Part shown: positions 1-7,040 of the stretch, piece after piece
How the letters are laid out: each line of letters opens with the position of its first letter
Numbering within the stretch: the first letter of the stretch is position 1
Origin: an uncultured Pyrinomonas sp.
Lineage (GTDB): Bacteria; Acidobacteriota; Blastocatellia; Pyrinomonadales; Pyrinomonadaceae
Assembly (NCBI GenBank): GCA_937135995.1
Contig: CAKZOF010000468.1
Coordinates: forward strand, 1-9,738
Length of the DNA: 9,738 nt
Reading direction: 5' to 3'
Position numbers and translations under genes: made by a program
Notes under the pieces: generated by a model
The model's database searches: none
What the model saw: the letters and a program-made list of their open reading frames with translations, nothing else
What the model was told of the DNA's origin: nothing

Positions 1-284
1 CCTTGGCCGACGGCTGCCTGAGGCAGTCGCCGACGAGCAACGACACACCGAAAGCGTCGTGGGAAAAGTTTCCTGTCCCGCGTTCTGCGCGTTTTGCGAT
101 TCACGAAACCAAGGCGGGTGCGAACCATTAGCGCGAATCAAAAGGCGCGCCCGGATTCAATGGCCGAGTTCGCTGCCGTGCCACAACGCGCGCCGACAAA
201 CAAACGAGTGGCGTGCATTCAACAGCGCCTCGACTCCGGTTCGCCTGGCGCTCCGCTCGACGACGGAACGTCCAGCAATCGCCT
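1..284. other. Non-coding or unassigned left edge
   Basis: This stretch lies downstream of the minus-strand VWFA gene stop (TGA complement at 285-287). I see no gene here that I can support. A plus-strand frame is open from position 3 to a TAG at 129-131 and could be the last 42 codons of a gene entering from the left, converging on the VWFA gene. Its third-position GC is only moderate (about 69% by hand count) and its peptide is not recognisable, so I do not call it. A longer plus-strand frame starting near 59 runs into the VWFA coding region antisense and looks like a GC-rich shadow. No tRNA-like arms are evident. The only clear structure is the hairpin at 11-31. Confidence 0.5.
11..31. repeat. 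Hairpin-forming inverted repeat near left edge
   Basis: CTGCC (14-18) and GGCAG (22-26) form a perfect 5-bp stem around the loop TGA. The pairing continues outward with one G-T wobble and further G-C pairs, apart from one mismatch, through about position 31. No T-run follows on the plus strand. On the minus strand the flank leaves the window, so a terminator for the upstream VWFA gene, about 250 nt away, can be neither confirmed nor excluded. A REP-like dispersed palindrome is the other option. Confidence 0.35.
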
Positions 285-1403
285 TCACTCTCGCTGACGA
301 CGCGAACTCGGCGAGCCGCTCGATGTCAGAACGCTCCCCGTCGAGCTGTAGATGTAGCTATCTCGGGCACGCACGACCATGTTGGGACGGTTGACGCGCA
401 CCGCGATCCGGCGTCGCTCGCCTTCGCGCGGTGGGTTCTTTGGATAGTAGCCGAGGCTGTACTGACGTCGCAGCTCCTCAGCGATCAACGCAAAGGCGCG
501 CTCCAGCGAACTGGTCGAATCGGCGTCGTATTTGCGCGCGCCGGTTCGGCGGGCAAGTTCTGTGAGATAGCGCGTGCCGCGTTCGTAATCGGCGCGGCTC
601 GTCCCGCTTCCTCCGGGCGCAGGCCACGGAAGTGGGAACGGCCAACCGATGATGATCGACGGACGGCGCGGCAAAGGCCACGCGACATCTTCCAGCGTAT
701 CGTACTGCACCGGGTAGATGAGCGCATCCGCTTCTTCGGCATCACGCAATGTGCTTTCGTAGCTAGCGCGCTCGCTCGTGGTATCGACCCCATCGGTGAA
801 AAGGACGATGGCTTTGCGCCCCTGAATCTTGTCGAACCGCCGATTGATGACGAAATCGACGGCATCGTAGAGCTTGGTTCCACCGCCCGTGCGCGCGCGC
901 ATGATCGCGTCGCGCAAGGTGCGTCGGTCGTTCGTCGCTTCGGCCAACACGCGAACGCTGTCATCGAACGAAACGACCATGACGCGATCAGCGGGGCGCA
1001 ACTGTTCGACGAAAGCGATGGCGGCATCTTGGATCTCATCCATGCGAAAGCGTGTCGAACGACTCGTATCGAGCAGGAGCGCGACGGTGAAGGGTTGTTC
1101 GACTGCGGCGAAATAAGCGATCTCTTGCTCGACGCCGTTCTCGTAGATGCGAAAGTCCTCCTTGCGCAGATCGGGGATGTATTTGCCGTCGCGATCCATG
1201 ACGCTCACCGGAATGGTCACCAGCGTCGTGTTGATGCGGACGACGTCGTCTTCGCCGACCTCTTCGGCGCGTGATGTTTGCGCGGGCGGTGTGCTTGGCT
1301 GGTTCGTCCCGACGCGGCGCGGTCGCGTCTGCGCGGCGAGCGTTGCGGTTAACAACAGCGCCGAGAGCGCGAGCGCTAGCCGTCTGGCGATCAGATCTCT
1401 CAT
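285..1403 (-). CDS. Secreted VWFA-domain protein (Acidobacterial VWFA-related family)
   Basis: The protein is 372 residues. Residues 1-25 are a typical export signal: basic MRDLIARR, then a Leu/Ala-rich core ending near LAAQ. A Pro/Thr/Gln-rich linker (about 26-50) follows. Residues 55-103 (LVTIPVSVMDRDGKYIPDLR, then DFRIYENG) match the N-terminal segment of the 'VWFA-related' family common in Acidobacteriota. The von Willebrand A domain starts near 104 and carries a complete metal-ion-dependent adhesion site: DTSRS (D112, S114, S116), T176 in GGTKLYD, and D204 in LFTDGVDT. The C-terminal YSLGYYPKNP segment is also family-like. Residues about 242-267 form a Trp/Pro-rich insertion. The ATG at 1403 is chosen because it begins the signal peptide and has AAGGAG 8 nt upstream; the longer open frame adds 63 low-complexity residues. 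The ligand and cellular role are unknown; a metal-dependent protein-binding role in the periplasm or at the cell surface is inferred. It lies 85 bp downstream of the M14 peptidase, probably on the same transcript. Confidence 0.9.
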   Translation of the reverse strand: MRDLIARRLALALSALLLTATLAAQTRPRRVGTNQPSTPPAQTSRAEEVGEDDVVRINTTLVTIPVSVMDRDGKYIPDLRKEDFRIYENGVEQEIAYFAAVEQPFTVALLLDTSRSTRFRMDEIQDAAIAFVEQLRPADRVMVVSFDDSVRVLAEATNDRRTLRDAIMRARTGGGTKLYDAVDFVINRRFDKIQGRKAIVLFTDGVDTTSERASYESTLRDAEEADALIYPVQYDTLEDVAWPLPRRPSIIIGWPFPLPWPAPGGSGTSRADYERGTRYLTELARRTGARKYDADSTSSLERAFALIAEELRRQYSLGYYPKNPPREGERRRIAVRVNRPNMVVRARDSYIYSSTGSVLTSSGSPSSRRQRE

Positions 1404-1411
1404 GGTTGCGT

Positions 1412-1417
1412 CTCCTT
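1412..1417 (-). promoter_or_regulatory. Shine-Dalgarno site of the VWFA gene
   Basis: The minus strand reads AAGGAG followed by 8 nt and then the ATG at 1403. This fixes the start at the signal peptide rather than at the upstream in-frame ATG near 1592. The site lies between two arms of an inverted repeat, GGTTGC (1445-1450) and GCAACC (1404-1409), that could partly enclose it in the mRNA. Confidence 0.7.
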
Positions 1418-1488
1418 CAGCGTCCTCGGGGTCGAAGGCGGGATGCAACCTATTTGATGCCGCGCGGGCCAAAGAGATGCCCGCTCTG

Positions 1489-3900
1489 CTACTCCGCACT
1501 GGCGACCATGATCGCGTTGAAGATAAAGGGGAACGTACCCCACGTTTGGCCTCGGTGCTGTGGCCGGAAACCGAAGAGAATGACGCGCCCACGCCCGAGC
1601 GTCACGTCGACGAGCGCGGCCTTTCCACGTATTCTTTCCTCGCCAAGCACCCAACCCGAACGGAGCACGTTCTCCGTCGCGTAGCGCGCCACCGCGCGCG
1701 CACGCTGTGGGTCGGTCACCTCGAAAGCGGCGCTGTTGATGAAATAGGCATCGGTGCGCGACGCAAAGCCGCGCGCTAGCGGGTGCGCGGTGTCGACGTC
1801 GAGCGCAAGAATCGATCCCGGACAGTAGAATTCAGAAGAACGCACGCCTTCGAGCACGTTGCGCACCGGCAGACCGAACCGCTTGATGGCCAGTTCAGTG
1901 GCCGCATCGAAACAGATCAACACGCCGCCCGCTTCGACGAAGCGGCGCAGGTTCTCCACGCCGCGTTCGGTGATGCCGCCCGCATATTCCGCCGGATAAC
2001 GGTCCGGTGAGTTTCCTTCGACGATCTCGCGCGGGCGCATCGAAGGGAGGATGATGACATCGTACTTGGCGCGAAGATCCGTTCCGGCGCGCAACTCCGC
2101 ATCGCGGATGGAGGCGTAAGGGACGTTGAACGTGTCGAAGACGAACCGCGTCCACCCCTCGTCCATGGAGGCGGTCCAACTCCGGTAAAGTCCGACGCGC
2201 ACCGGGCGCGCGAGCGGATTGCGGATAGGTGACCGACGCTGATCCACACGCGGCGGCAAGGCGAGATCGCGCCTGACCTCCGCTTCGCTCGCGATCAACG
2301 TCAAACGCCGCTCGCGTTCCGGTTCTCGGATGCTCGCCACCGGGAAGTATTCCAATCCCATCTGCATCGGCAATGTCCATCCGGCGACGTCGTATGGTCG
2401 CTCGGCCTCGCCGTTGGGCAATAGCCTGTTCGGGTAACGTTGCGGTTCGAAGAGCGCCTGCACGTTGGCCCGTCCCGGTTGACGCAAGAAGACGATGTAA
2501 CTTCCAGCCGGAACCTCACGCTCTCTGGAGGCGAGGACCGAGATGTGCAGCTCGCGATCGAGCCGGTGCACTTCGATGCCCTGCTCGATGAGCGCCGCAA
2601 CCAGTTTCGCGAGGTTTTCATCGTGCCCTTGTCCCGTCGGAATCAAGTAAGCGATGGGCGCGTTCTCCGGCAACGCAAGGGCGCGCCGTCCCAGTTCATA
2701 AAAGTTGCGTAAGTAGCGCTCGCGGTACTTGGCCGCCATCGTCAACACAGCGCGCGCAGCGATCAACTCCATCTGCATGATGTCGCGCGGACGCCACACG
2801 CCACCCGGCCACGGATCGGGGAAGTTGGTTCGCGCTTCAAGCGCCGATTCCATGCCGCGCGTGCGCGCTTGCGCAAGCTGCTCGCGCGTCACCATCACGG
2901 GCGACATCAAACGCGCGCTCGCCGCTTCCGACAAGATGCCGATGGAGTTGTGATAGTAGGGGGCCGTGCGAAATCCGCCGTGCCACCACGTATCGTACAT
3001 TGCATTGGTGATCACGCCCTGAAAGCCAGCAGCTTGAAGGTCAGCGGCGATCTTGTGACCGATGAGACCGACTTCGCGCAGCAGCAGCGGCGCGATGTGC
3101 GGATTGAACGGGTCGTAGAAAGGCGGGACGAACATACGCGATCCCGCCGTCCCTTGTTGGTGCACGTCATAGACGATCTGCGGGAACCACTCTCGCCAGA
3201 AAAGACGCGTGACCAGCTGCGTTTCGCGCAAGTTGAGCATGAACCAATCGCGGTTGTTGTCGTGCCCGGCGTAGTAATGGTATAGCTCGGGCGGTTCTGT
3301 CCCTTCGTACGGCGTGTTCAACGTCCGTCGGTACCAGTCGGCGACGATGTCGATGCCATCGGGATTGGCCGACGGAATGAGGATAAGGATAACGTTGCGC
3401 AACACTTCGCGCGTTTGCGGGTCATCCGCCACGGCGAGTTCGTAAGCCAGTTGCATGGACATCTGCGAGGCGACGATCTCTGTCGAGTGGATCGAGCAGG
3501 AAATGGCGACCACGACGCGACCATCCTGCACGAGGCGGTCGCGCTCGACGTCGTCGCGCAGCAGTCGCGGATCGGCCAATCGGCGCTGAATCTCTTGGTA
3601 CTTGGCCAGTTCTCGTATATTCTCCGGTGCGCTGATGAAAACGACGATGAACGGACGTCCGAGCGTCGTCGTTCCGAGTTCGCGCGTGGCGACGCGGTCG
3701 CTGGCGCGATCGAGTCGGGCAAAATAGTCCGTAATCTGCCGCCAGTCGGCGATGGTGCGATCGTCGCCGGGTGTAAAACCGAGTACGCTACGCGGCGACG
3801 GCAAGTCGGCCCTTTGTCCCTGAACGCGGGCGATGGCACCGACGAACGAAAGCGCGAGAACGAGCGAGAAAGCAACGAGTGACGGACGATGCAGAACCAT
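1489..3900 (-). CDS. Secreted M14-family zinc carboxypeptidase with C-terminal amidotransferase-like domain
   Basis: The protein is 803 residues. Residues 1-29 form a signal peptide (MVLHRPS, a hydrophobic core, then VQGQ). The M14 metallopeptidase domain spans about 50-340. The zinc ligands are visible as H138 and E141 in SIHSTE, plus H247 in DVHQQG. N216-R217 in DNNRDWF corresponds to the substrate-binding Asn-Arg pair, and E325 in GILSEAAS is the likely general base. A linker follows, and residues about 565-780 (RVGLYRSW, KYDVIILPS, LRRFVEAGGVLICFD) resemble the class I glutamine-amidotransferase-like fold found at the C-terminus of large bacterial M14 proteins. The enzyme probably trims peptides outside the cytoplasm, but its substrate cannot be told from sequence. 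The ATG at 3900 has GGAAGG 9 nt upstream. It is the only start that gives a signal peptide; the much longer open frame running to 4998 is antisense to the acyltransferase. The stop is TAG. The gene probably leads the VWFA gene, and it overlaps the divergent acyltransferase start by 12 bp. Confidence 0.92.
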   Translation of the reverse strand: MVLHRPSLVAFSLVLALSFVGAIARVQGQRADLPSPRSVLGFTPGDDRTIADWRQITDYFARLDRASDRVATRELGTTTLGRPFIVVFISAPENIRELAKYQEIQRRLADPRLLRDDVERDRLVQDGRVVVAISCSIHSTEIVASQMSMQLAYELAVADDPQTREVLRNVILILIPSANPDGIDIVADWYRRTLNTPYEGTEPPELYHYYAGHDNNRDWFMLNLRETQLVTRLFWREWFPQIVYDVHQQGTAGSRMFVPPFYDPFNPHIAPLLLREVGLIGHKIAADLQAAGFQGVITNAMYDTWWHGGFRTAPYYHNSIGILSEAASARLMSPVMVTREQLAQARTRGMESALEARTNFPDPWPGGVWRPRDIMQMELIAARAVLTMAAKYRERYLRNFYELGRRALALPENAPIAYLIPTGQGHDENLAKLVAALIEQGIEVHRLDRELHISVLASREREVPAGSYIVFLRQPGRANVQALFEPQRYPNRLLPNGEAERPYDVAGWTLPMQMGLEYFPVASIREPERERRLTLIASEAEVRRDLALPPRVDQRRSPIRNPLARPVRVGLYRSWTASMDEGWTRFVFDTFNVPYASIRDAELRAGTDLRAKYDVIILPSMRPREIVEGNSPDRYPAEYAGGITERGVENLRRFVEAGGVLICFDAATELAIKRFGLPVRNVLEGVRSSEFYCPGSILALDVDTAHPLARGFASRTDAYFINSAAFEVTDPQRARAVARYATENVLRSGWVLGEERIRGKAALVDVTLGRGRVILFGFRPQHRGQTWGTFPFIFNAIMVASAE

Positions 3901-4701
3901 TCCGATGTCCCTTCCGAAAAGACGGTTGATGCGGTTGCGTTCGATCAAGAGCGTGCGCGCGAGTTTACCACAAATTGGGCGCGACGTCTGTGGGGAAGGC
4001 TCTTCTACTGGTGGACGCTCTTTGTCGCCGCCGCGCTGTTGTTGATCTTCGGGCCGCCGGTGCTGTTGGTTTCGCTGCTCGCCAACCACCCCGAGTGGAT
4101 CTACCCGTGGGCGCACTGGGGGGCGCGCCACTGGCTGCGCTTGAGCGGCATGGAAGTTGTCGTGCGCGGTCGAGAGCATCTCGACCCACATCAAACCTAC
4201 ATCTTCATCTCGAACCACCGTTCTTATCTCGATACGGCGACGCTCTTCTGCTACGTGGGGCGTCCGATCGGCATTCTCGCCAAAAAGGAGTTGACCAAAG
4301 TGCCGATCCTCGGACAAGGGATGATCTACGTCGGCGTGGTGCCGATCGACCGATCCAATCGCGCGCGCGCCATCGAGACCCTGCGTGAAGCGACGGCCAA
4401 AGTGCGCGCCGGTCGATCCTTCGGCATCTTCGCTGAAGGGACGCGCGCACTGCCCGGCCAATTGCTCCCGTTCAAGAAGGGACCCTTTTACATGGCGATC
4501 GAAGCGGGCGTGCCCATCGTGCCGGTCGCCATGAAGAACACGGACCGCCTCATGGGCAAGGGGACGGGCATGGCCCGGCCCGGCACCATCGAGATGGTTC
4601 TTCTGCCGCCGGTCAGCACAAAGGGGCTTTCGACCGAAGCGGATGTCGAAAGGCTGGCCCACCGCGTGCGCGAGATGATCGCCGAAGAACTGCGCCGCTG
4701 A
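3889..4701 (+). CDS. plsC: 1-acyl-sn-glycerol-3-phosphate acyltransferase family protein (PlsC-like)
   Basis: The protein is 270 residues. The LPLAT/AGPAT family transfers an acyl chain to lysophosphatidate or related lysolipids at the inner membrane, making phosphatidate for phospholipids. A hydrophobic segment at residues about 38-66 probably anchors it. The four acyltransferase blocks appear in order: NHRSYLD (N109-H110 to D115, the catalytic H-x4-D), PIDRSN (152-157), FAEGTR (181-186) and VPIVPVAM (208-215). The ATG at 3889 is effectively forced: an in-frame TGA lies 6 bp upstream (3880-3882), and the next in-frame start-like codon falls inside the hydrophobic segment. No strong ribosome site is visible. 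Its first 12 bp overlap the divergent peptidase start, so its promoter must lie in peptidase coding DNA; I found no clear one. The exact acyl acceptor is unproven, and PlsC paralogues acting on other lipids are possible. It may be co-transcribed with mqnP across a 240-bp spacer, but that is uncertain. Confidence 0.88.
   Translation: MQNHSDVPSEKTVDAVAFDQERAREFTTNWARRLWGRLFYWWTLFVAAALLLIFGPPVLLVSLLANHPEWIYPWAHWGARHWLRLSGMEVVVRGREHLDPHQTYIFISNHRSYLDTATLFCYVGRPIGILAKKELTKVPILGQGMIYVGVVPIDRSNRARAIETLREATAKVRAGRSFGIFAEGTRALPGQLLPFKKGPFYMAIEAGVPIVPVAMKNTDRLMGKGTGMARPGTIEMVLLPPVSTKGLSTEADVERLAHRVREMIAEELRR
3962..3990 (-). promoter_or_regulatory. Candidate promoter for the M14 peptidase, inside the acyltransferase coding sequence
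   Basis: On the minus strand, CAGACG (3985-3990, 3/6 match to TTGACA) and TAAACT (3962-3967, 4/6 match to TATAAT) are separated by exactly 17 bp. The -10 is preceded by TGG, an extended -10 feature. The start site would be near 3955, giving a leader of about 55 nt that contains the GGAAGG ribosome site. Because the two genes overlap at their starts, the peptidase promoter has to lie within the divergent gene, which adds plausibility. The match is modest and found by eye. Confidence 0.3.
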
Positions 4702-4831
4702 ACCGCGCCGCCAGTGCCTCTTTCCCGCTGAAGCCACGCTGCCGATCGGAGCCCTCGGCCAGAGAGTGCGTTTGCCGCATCGCCATCTCGACGACCCGCC
4801 AATATGGTGGCGAACGCGCCGCAGAAACCAG

Positions 4832-4874
4832 GCTGCTCCTCGGCGTTTCGCCGACTCGTTCGACAAAGAGCAGC
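4832..4874. repeat. Nested stem-loop between plsC and mqnP
   Basis: An outer 7-bp perfect inverted repeat, GCTGCTC (4832-4838) and GAGCAGC (4868-4874), encloses a perfect 6-bp hairpin with a 3-nt loop, TCGGCG-TTT-CGCCGA (4840-4854). No U-run follows, so it is not a textbook intrinsic terminator. It sits in the 240-bp spacer upstream of mqnP and just before a weak promoter-like sequence. It could be a processing site, a protein-binding palindrome or chance pairing in GC-rich DNA. Confidence 0.4.
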
Positions 4875-4879
4875 GAGCT

Positions 4880-4908
4880 TTGCTTTCCGTCCGCAGATGG
4901 GCGAAAAT
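4880..4908 (+). promoter_or_regulatory. Weak candidate promoter for mqnP
   Basis: TTGCTT (4880-4885, 3/6 match to -35) and GAAAAT (4903-4908, 4/6 match to -10) are separated by 17 bp. Transcription would begin near 4915. That leaves about 27 nt before the ATG at 4942 and almost no leader for the ATGs at 4921 and 4924. The match is weak and offered only as a candidate. Confidence 0.18.
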
Positions 4909-4941
4909 AGCGCATGTGAGATGATGCACAAACTCTCTGCC

Positions 4942-5808
4942 ATGAGCGTTCCAACCGAAAGCTTGCGCGCAACGCTCTCGATGATCAAGATCGAGCACAC
5001 GCTCTTTGCGCTCCCGTTCGCCTTTCTCGGCGCGGTGCTCGCTGCCGGTGGCGTGCCCACGTTGTGGCAGACCTTTTGGATCACGGCGGCGATGGTGGGA
5101 GCACGCTCGTGCGCGATGACCTTCAACCGCATCGTCGATCGCCGGTTCGACGCAGCCAACCCGCGCACGCGCTGGCGCGAGATCCCGACCGGGCGCGTTT
5201 CGTTGCGGTTCGCCTACGCCTTCGCAGTCGCTTCGGCCGCGCTCTTCCTACTGGCCGCGGTGATGCTCAACCGCTTGACCCTGTTGCTTGCGCCCGTGGC
5301 ACTGGCGAGCGTGCTATTCTACTCCTACACCAAGCGCTTCACGTCGCTTTCGCACGTCGTGCTCGGCTGGTGTTTGGCGATCGCGCCGACTGGCGCGTGG
5401 ATCGCCGTGCGCGGCGCGATCGACAGCGCCGTGCCGCTCGTGTTGTCGCTCGTCGTGCTTTTATGGACCGCTGGCTTCGACGTGCTCTACGCTTGTCAAG
5501 ATTACGATTTCGACCGACGCGCTGGCCTTCGCTCTATTCCGGCGCGCGTCGGCATCGCACGTGCGCTCTGGATCGCGCGCGCGCTTCACCTCGGGGCTTT
5601 CGCGGCGCTCGTCGCGCTCTACCGCTTGACTGGTTTGGGCACGCTCGCGCTCGTCGGCGTGGTCGCCACGGGCGCGTTGCTCGTCCATCAGCACCGGCTC
5701 GTGCGTGCAGATGATCTGAGTCGGCTGAACGCGGCCTTTTTTACGGCCAACGCCTTCGTCAGCGTGATCCTGTTCGTCACCTTCGGCGGCGCGGCATTGA
5801 TGAAATGA
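4942..5808 (+). CDS. mqnP: Menaquinone-pathway UbiA-family prenyltransferase (MqnP-type)
   Basis: The protein is 288 residues and integral to the membrane, consistent with UbiA-family length. It is expected to attach the polyprenyl tail to the naphthoate head group made by the futalosine pathway. The first Asp-rich motif is N62-x3-D66-x3-D70 in [16 protein letters not shown]. The second is D187-x3-D191 in [12 protein letters not shown], followed by LRSIPARVG, typical of the 'UbiA-like' subgroup linked to mqn genes rather than canonical UbiA. Several hydrophobic helices surround these motifs. The start is uncertain: ATGs at 4921, 4924 and 4942 all lack a good ribosome site. I chose 4942 because it leaves about a dozen residues before the family-like [15 protein letters not shown] segment; an upstream frame to 4804 is also open but its extra residues look non-coding. 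Genomic context (mqnE and mqnD downstream) supports MqnP over 4-hydroxybenzoate or haem A prenyltransferases. Confidence 0.88.
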   Translation: MSVPTESLRATLSMIKIEHTLFALPFAFLGAVLAAGGVPTLWQTFWITAAMVGARSCAMTFNRIVDRRFDAANPRTRWREIPTGRVSLRFAYAFAVASAALFLLAAVMLNRLTLLLAPVALASVLFYSYTKRFTSLSHVVLGWCLAIAPTGAWIAVRGAIDSAVPLVLSLVVLLWTAGFDVLYACQDYDFDRRAGLRSIPARVGIARALWIARALHLGAFAALVALYRLTGLGTLALVGVVATGALLVHQHRLVRADDLSRLNAAFFTANAFVSVILFVTFGGAALMK

Positions 5809-5823
5809 GACGCCGAGCGCGCT

Positions 5824-5842
5824 GGCTCAGCGGTTGTGAGCC
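5824..5842. repeat. Hairpin in the mqnP-mqnE spacer
   Basis: GGCTCA (5824-5829) and TGAGCC (5837-5842) form a perfect 6-bp stem around the 7-nt loop GCGGTTG. There is no downstream U-run, so it is probably not a rho-independent terminator. In the mqnP-mqnE transcript it could act as an mRNA stability or processing element within this 104-bp spacer. Confidence 0.35.
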
Positions 5843-5899
5843 GACGTGGAGGTCTTGGACGATCCGTCCGCGGTTTCATCTTGAACGCAAGAATGCTTT

Positions 5900-5905
5900 A
5901 GGAAG
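5900..5905 (+). promoter_or_regulatory. Shine-Dalgarno site of mqnE
   Basis: AGGAAG lies 7 nt upstream of the ATG at 5913. It decides the start against the in-frame ATG at 5805, which overlaps the mqnP stop as ATGA but would add 36 Arg/Trp-rich residues absent from the family's usual N-terminus. Confidence 0.7.
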
Positions 5906-5912
5906 ATTAACC

Positions 5913-7040
5913 ATGAACTTTTCGCACGACCCCAAGTTAAACGAAATCGCCGCCAAGCTAGAAGCGGGCGAGCGACTCTCCTTTGAAGATGGTCTTGCGT
6001 TGTTTGCGACGGACGATCTGACAGCGCTCGGCAAGCTGGCCGACCGCGTCCGGCGCAAACTCCACGGACGCCGCACCTACTTCAACGTCAATCGCCATTT
6101 CAATCCGACCAACGTCTGTTACGTCGATTGCAAGTTCTGTAGTTTCTACCGCAAGCCGCGCGCAGCCGATGCTTACACGCACAACATTGAAGAGGCAGTG
6201 CGGATCGCGGGCGAAGCCGTGCGCGAAGGCGCAACCGAACTGCACATCGTCGGCGGATTGAACACGAAACTTCCCTTCTCCTACTTCACCGATCTACTGT
6301 CGGCGATCAAGCGCGCTTATCCGCAACTCCACCTGAAGGCTTTCACGATGGTGGAACTGGACCATTTCGCACGCTTCTACAAGATGTCGGATGAAGAGGT
6401 GATCGCGAGATTGAAAGAAGCCGGCATGGATTCGTGTCCGGGCGGCGGCGCGGAGATCTTCCGCGAACCGACCCGCTCGCAACTCTGCGCGCACAAGTGC
6501 GACGCTGCCCGCTGGCTGGAACTGTCGGGCAAAGTCCACGCCTTCGGCATCAAGACCAACGCGACCATGCTTTACGGTCACATCGAATCGCTGGAAGATC
6601 GCGTCGACCACTTGCTTCGCCTACGCGAGCAGCAGGATCGTTCGGGCGGTTTCCAGTGTTTCATCCCGCTCGCCTTCAATCCCGAAGGGACGCAGCTTGC
6701 GCATCTGCCGGGACCGTCCGGCATGGATTCGCTCAAAACCATCGCCGTCTCGCGCCTCTTGCTCGACAATTTCCCGCACATCAAAGCCTACTGGGTGATG
6801 CTCGGCAAGCGCCTCGCGCAGGTCGCGCTTCACTACGGCGCCAACGATCTGGACGGCACGATCACCGAAGGGAGCGAACTGACCGAGGCTTATTCGGTGG
6901 AGACGAACCACGAGGTCAAGATGAGCAAGCGCGAGATCATCGCGCTCATTGAAGAGGCCGGCTTCGAAGCGGTGGAACGCGATACGCTTTACCGTCCCGT
7001 CAACAGAGAAGAACAGTTCGCCGTGGAGACGGTCGGATGA
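5913..7040 (+). CDS. mqnE: Aminodeoxyfutalosine synthase (radical SAM, MqnE)
   Basis: The protein is 375 residues. MqnE joins the MqnA product 3-[(1-carboxyvinyl)oxy]benzoate to the adenosyl radical of SAM to make 6-amino-6-deoxyfutalosine in menaquinone synthesis. The radical-SAM cluster motif is C69-x3-C73-x2-C76 in [10 protein letters not shown], preceded by HFNPTN. Further family signatures in order are HIVGGLN (111-117), PGGGAEIF (176-183), [14 protein letters not shown] (213-226), [15 protein letters not shown] (245-259), [14 protein letters not shown] (285-298) and GANDLDGT (309-316). The GGGAEIF and GGFQ-FIPLAF segments favour MqnE over its paralogue MqnC. The length is normal for MqnE. 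The start at 5913 has a good AGGAAG ribosome site. The stop overlaps the methyltransferase start as ATGA, suggesting coupled translation. An oxygen-sensitive [4Fe-4S] enzyme is expected from the family. Confidence 0.95.
   Translation: MNFSHDPKLNEIAAKLEAGERLSFEDGLALFATDDLTALGKLADRVRRKLHGRRTYFNVNRHFNPTNVCYVDCKFCSFYRKPRAADAYTHNIEEAVRIAGEAVREGATELHIVGGLNTKLPFSYFTDLLSAIKRAYPQLHLKAFTMVELDHFARFYKMSDEEVIARLKEAGMDSCPGGGAEIFREPTRSQLCAHKCDAARWLELSGKVHAFGIKTNATMLYGHIESLEDRVDHLLRLREQQDRSGGFQCFIPLAFNPEGTQLAHLPGPSGMDSLKTIAVSRLLLDNFPHIKAYWVMLGKRLAQVALHYGANDLDGTITEGSELTEAYSVETNHEVKMSKREIIALIEEAGFEAVERDTLYRPVNREEQFAVETVG

Noticed and set aside
3..131. Possible 3' end of a plus-strand gene entering from the left edge
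   Set aside because: Only 42 codons are visible, with moderate third-position GC and no recognisable motif; it cannot be distinguished from chance.
225..265. GGTTCGCC resembling a tRNA T-arm
   Set aside because: No matching acceptor, D-arm or anticodon stem can be placed around it on either strand.
213..1274. Plus-strand 353-codon open frame across the VWFA gene
   Set aside because: It is antisense to a protein with signal peptide and complete metal-site motifs, and its own translation shows no recognisable domain.
3901..4998. Minus-strand open frame extending the peptidase frame by 366 codons upstream, antisense to plsC and the mqnP start
   Set aside because: The extra residues are His/Arg/Gly-rich and unlike any domain. 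The signal peptide begins at 3900 with a ribosome site, and the opposite strand carries a motif-complete acyltransferase. Long antisense open frames are common at this GC content.
5805..5912. Upstream mqnE start overlapping the mqnP stop as ATGA
   Set aside because: The 36-residue extension is Arg/Trp-rich and foreign to MqnE, and a well-spaced AGGAAG favours 5913.
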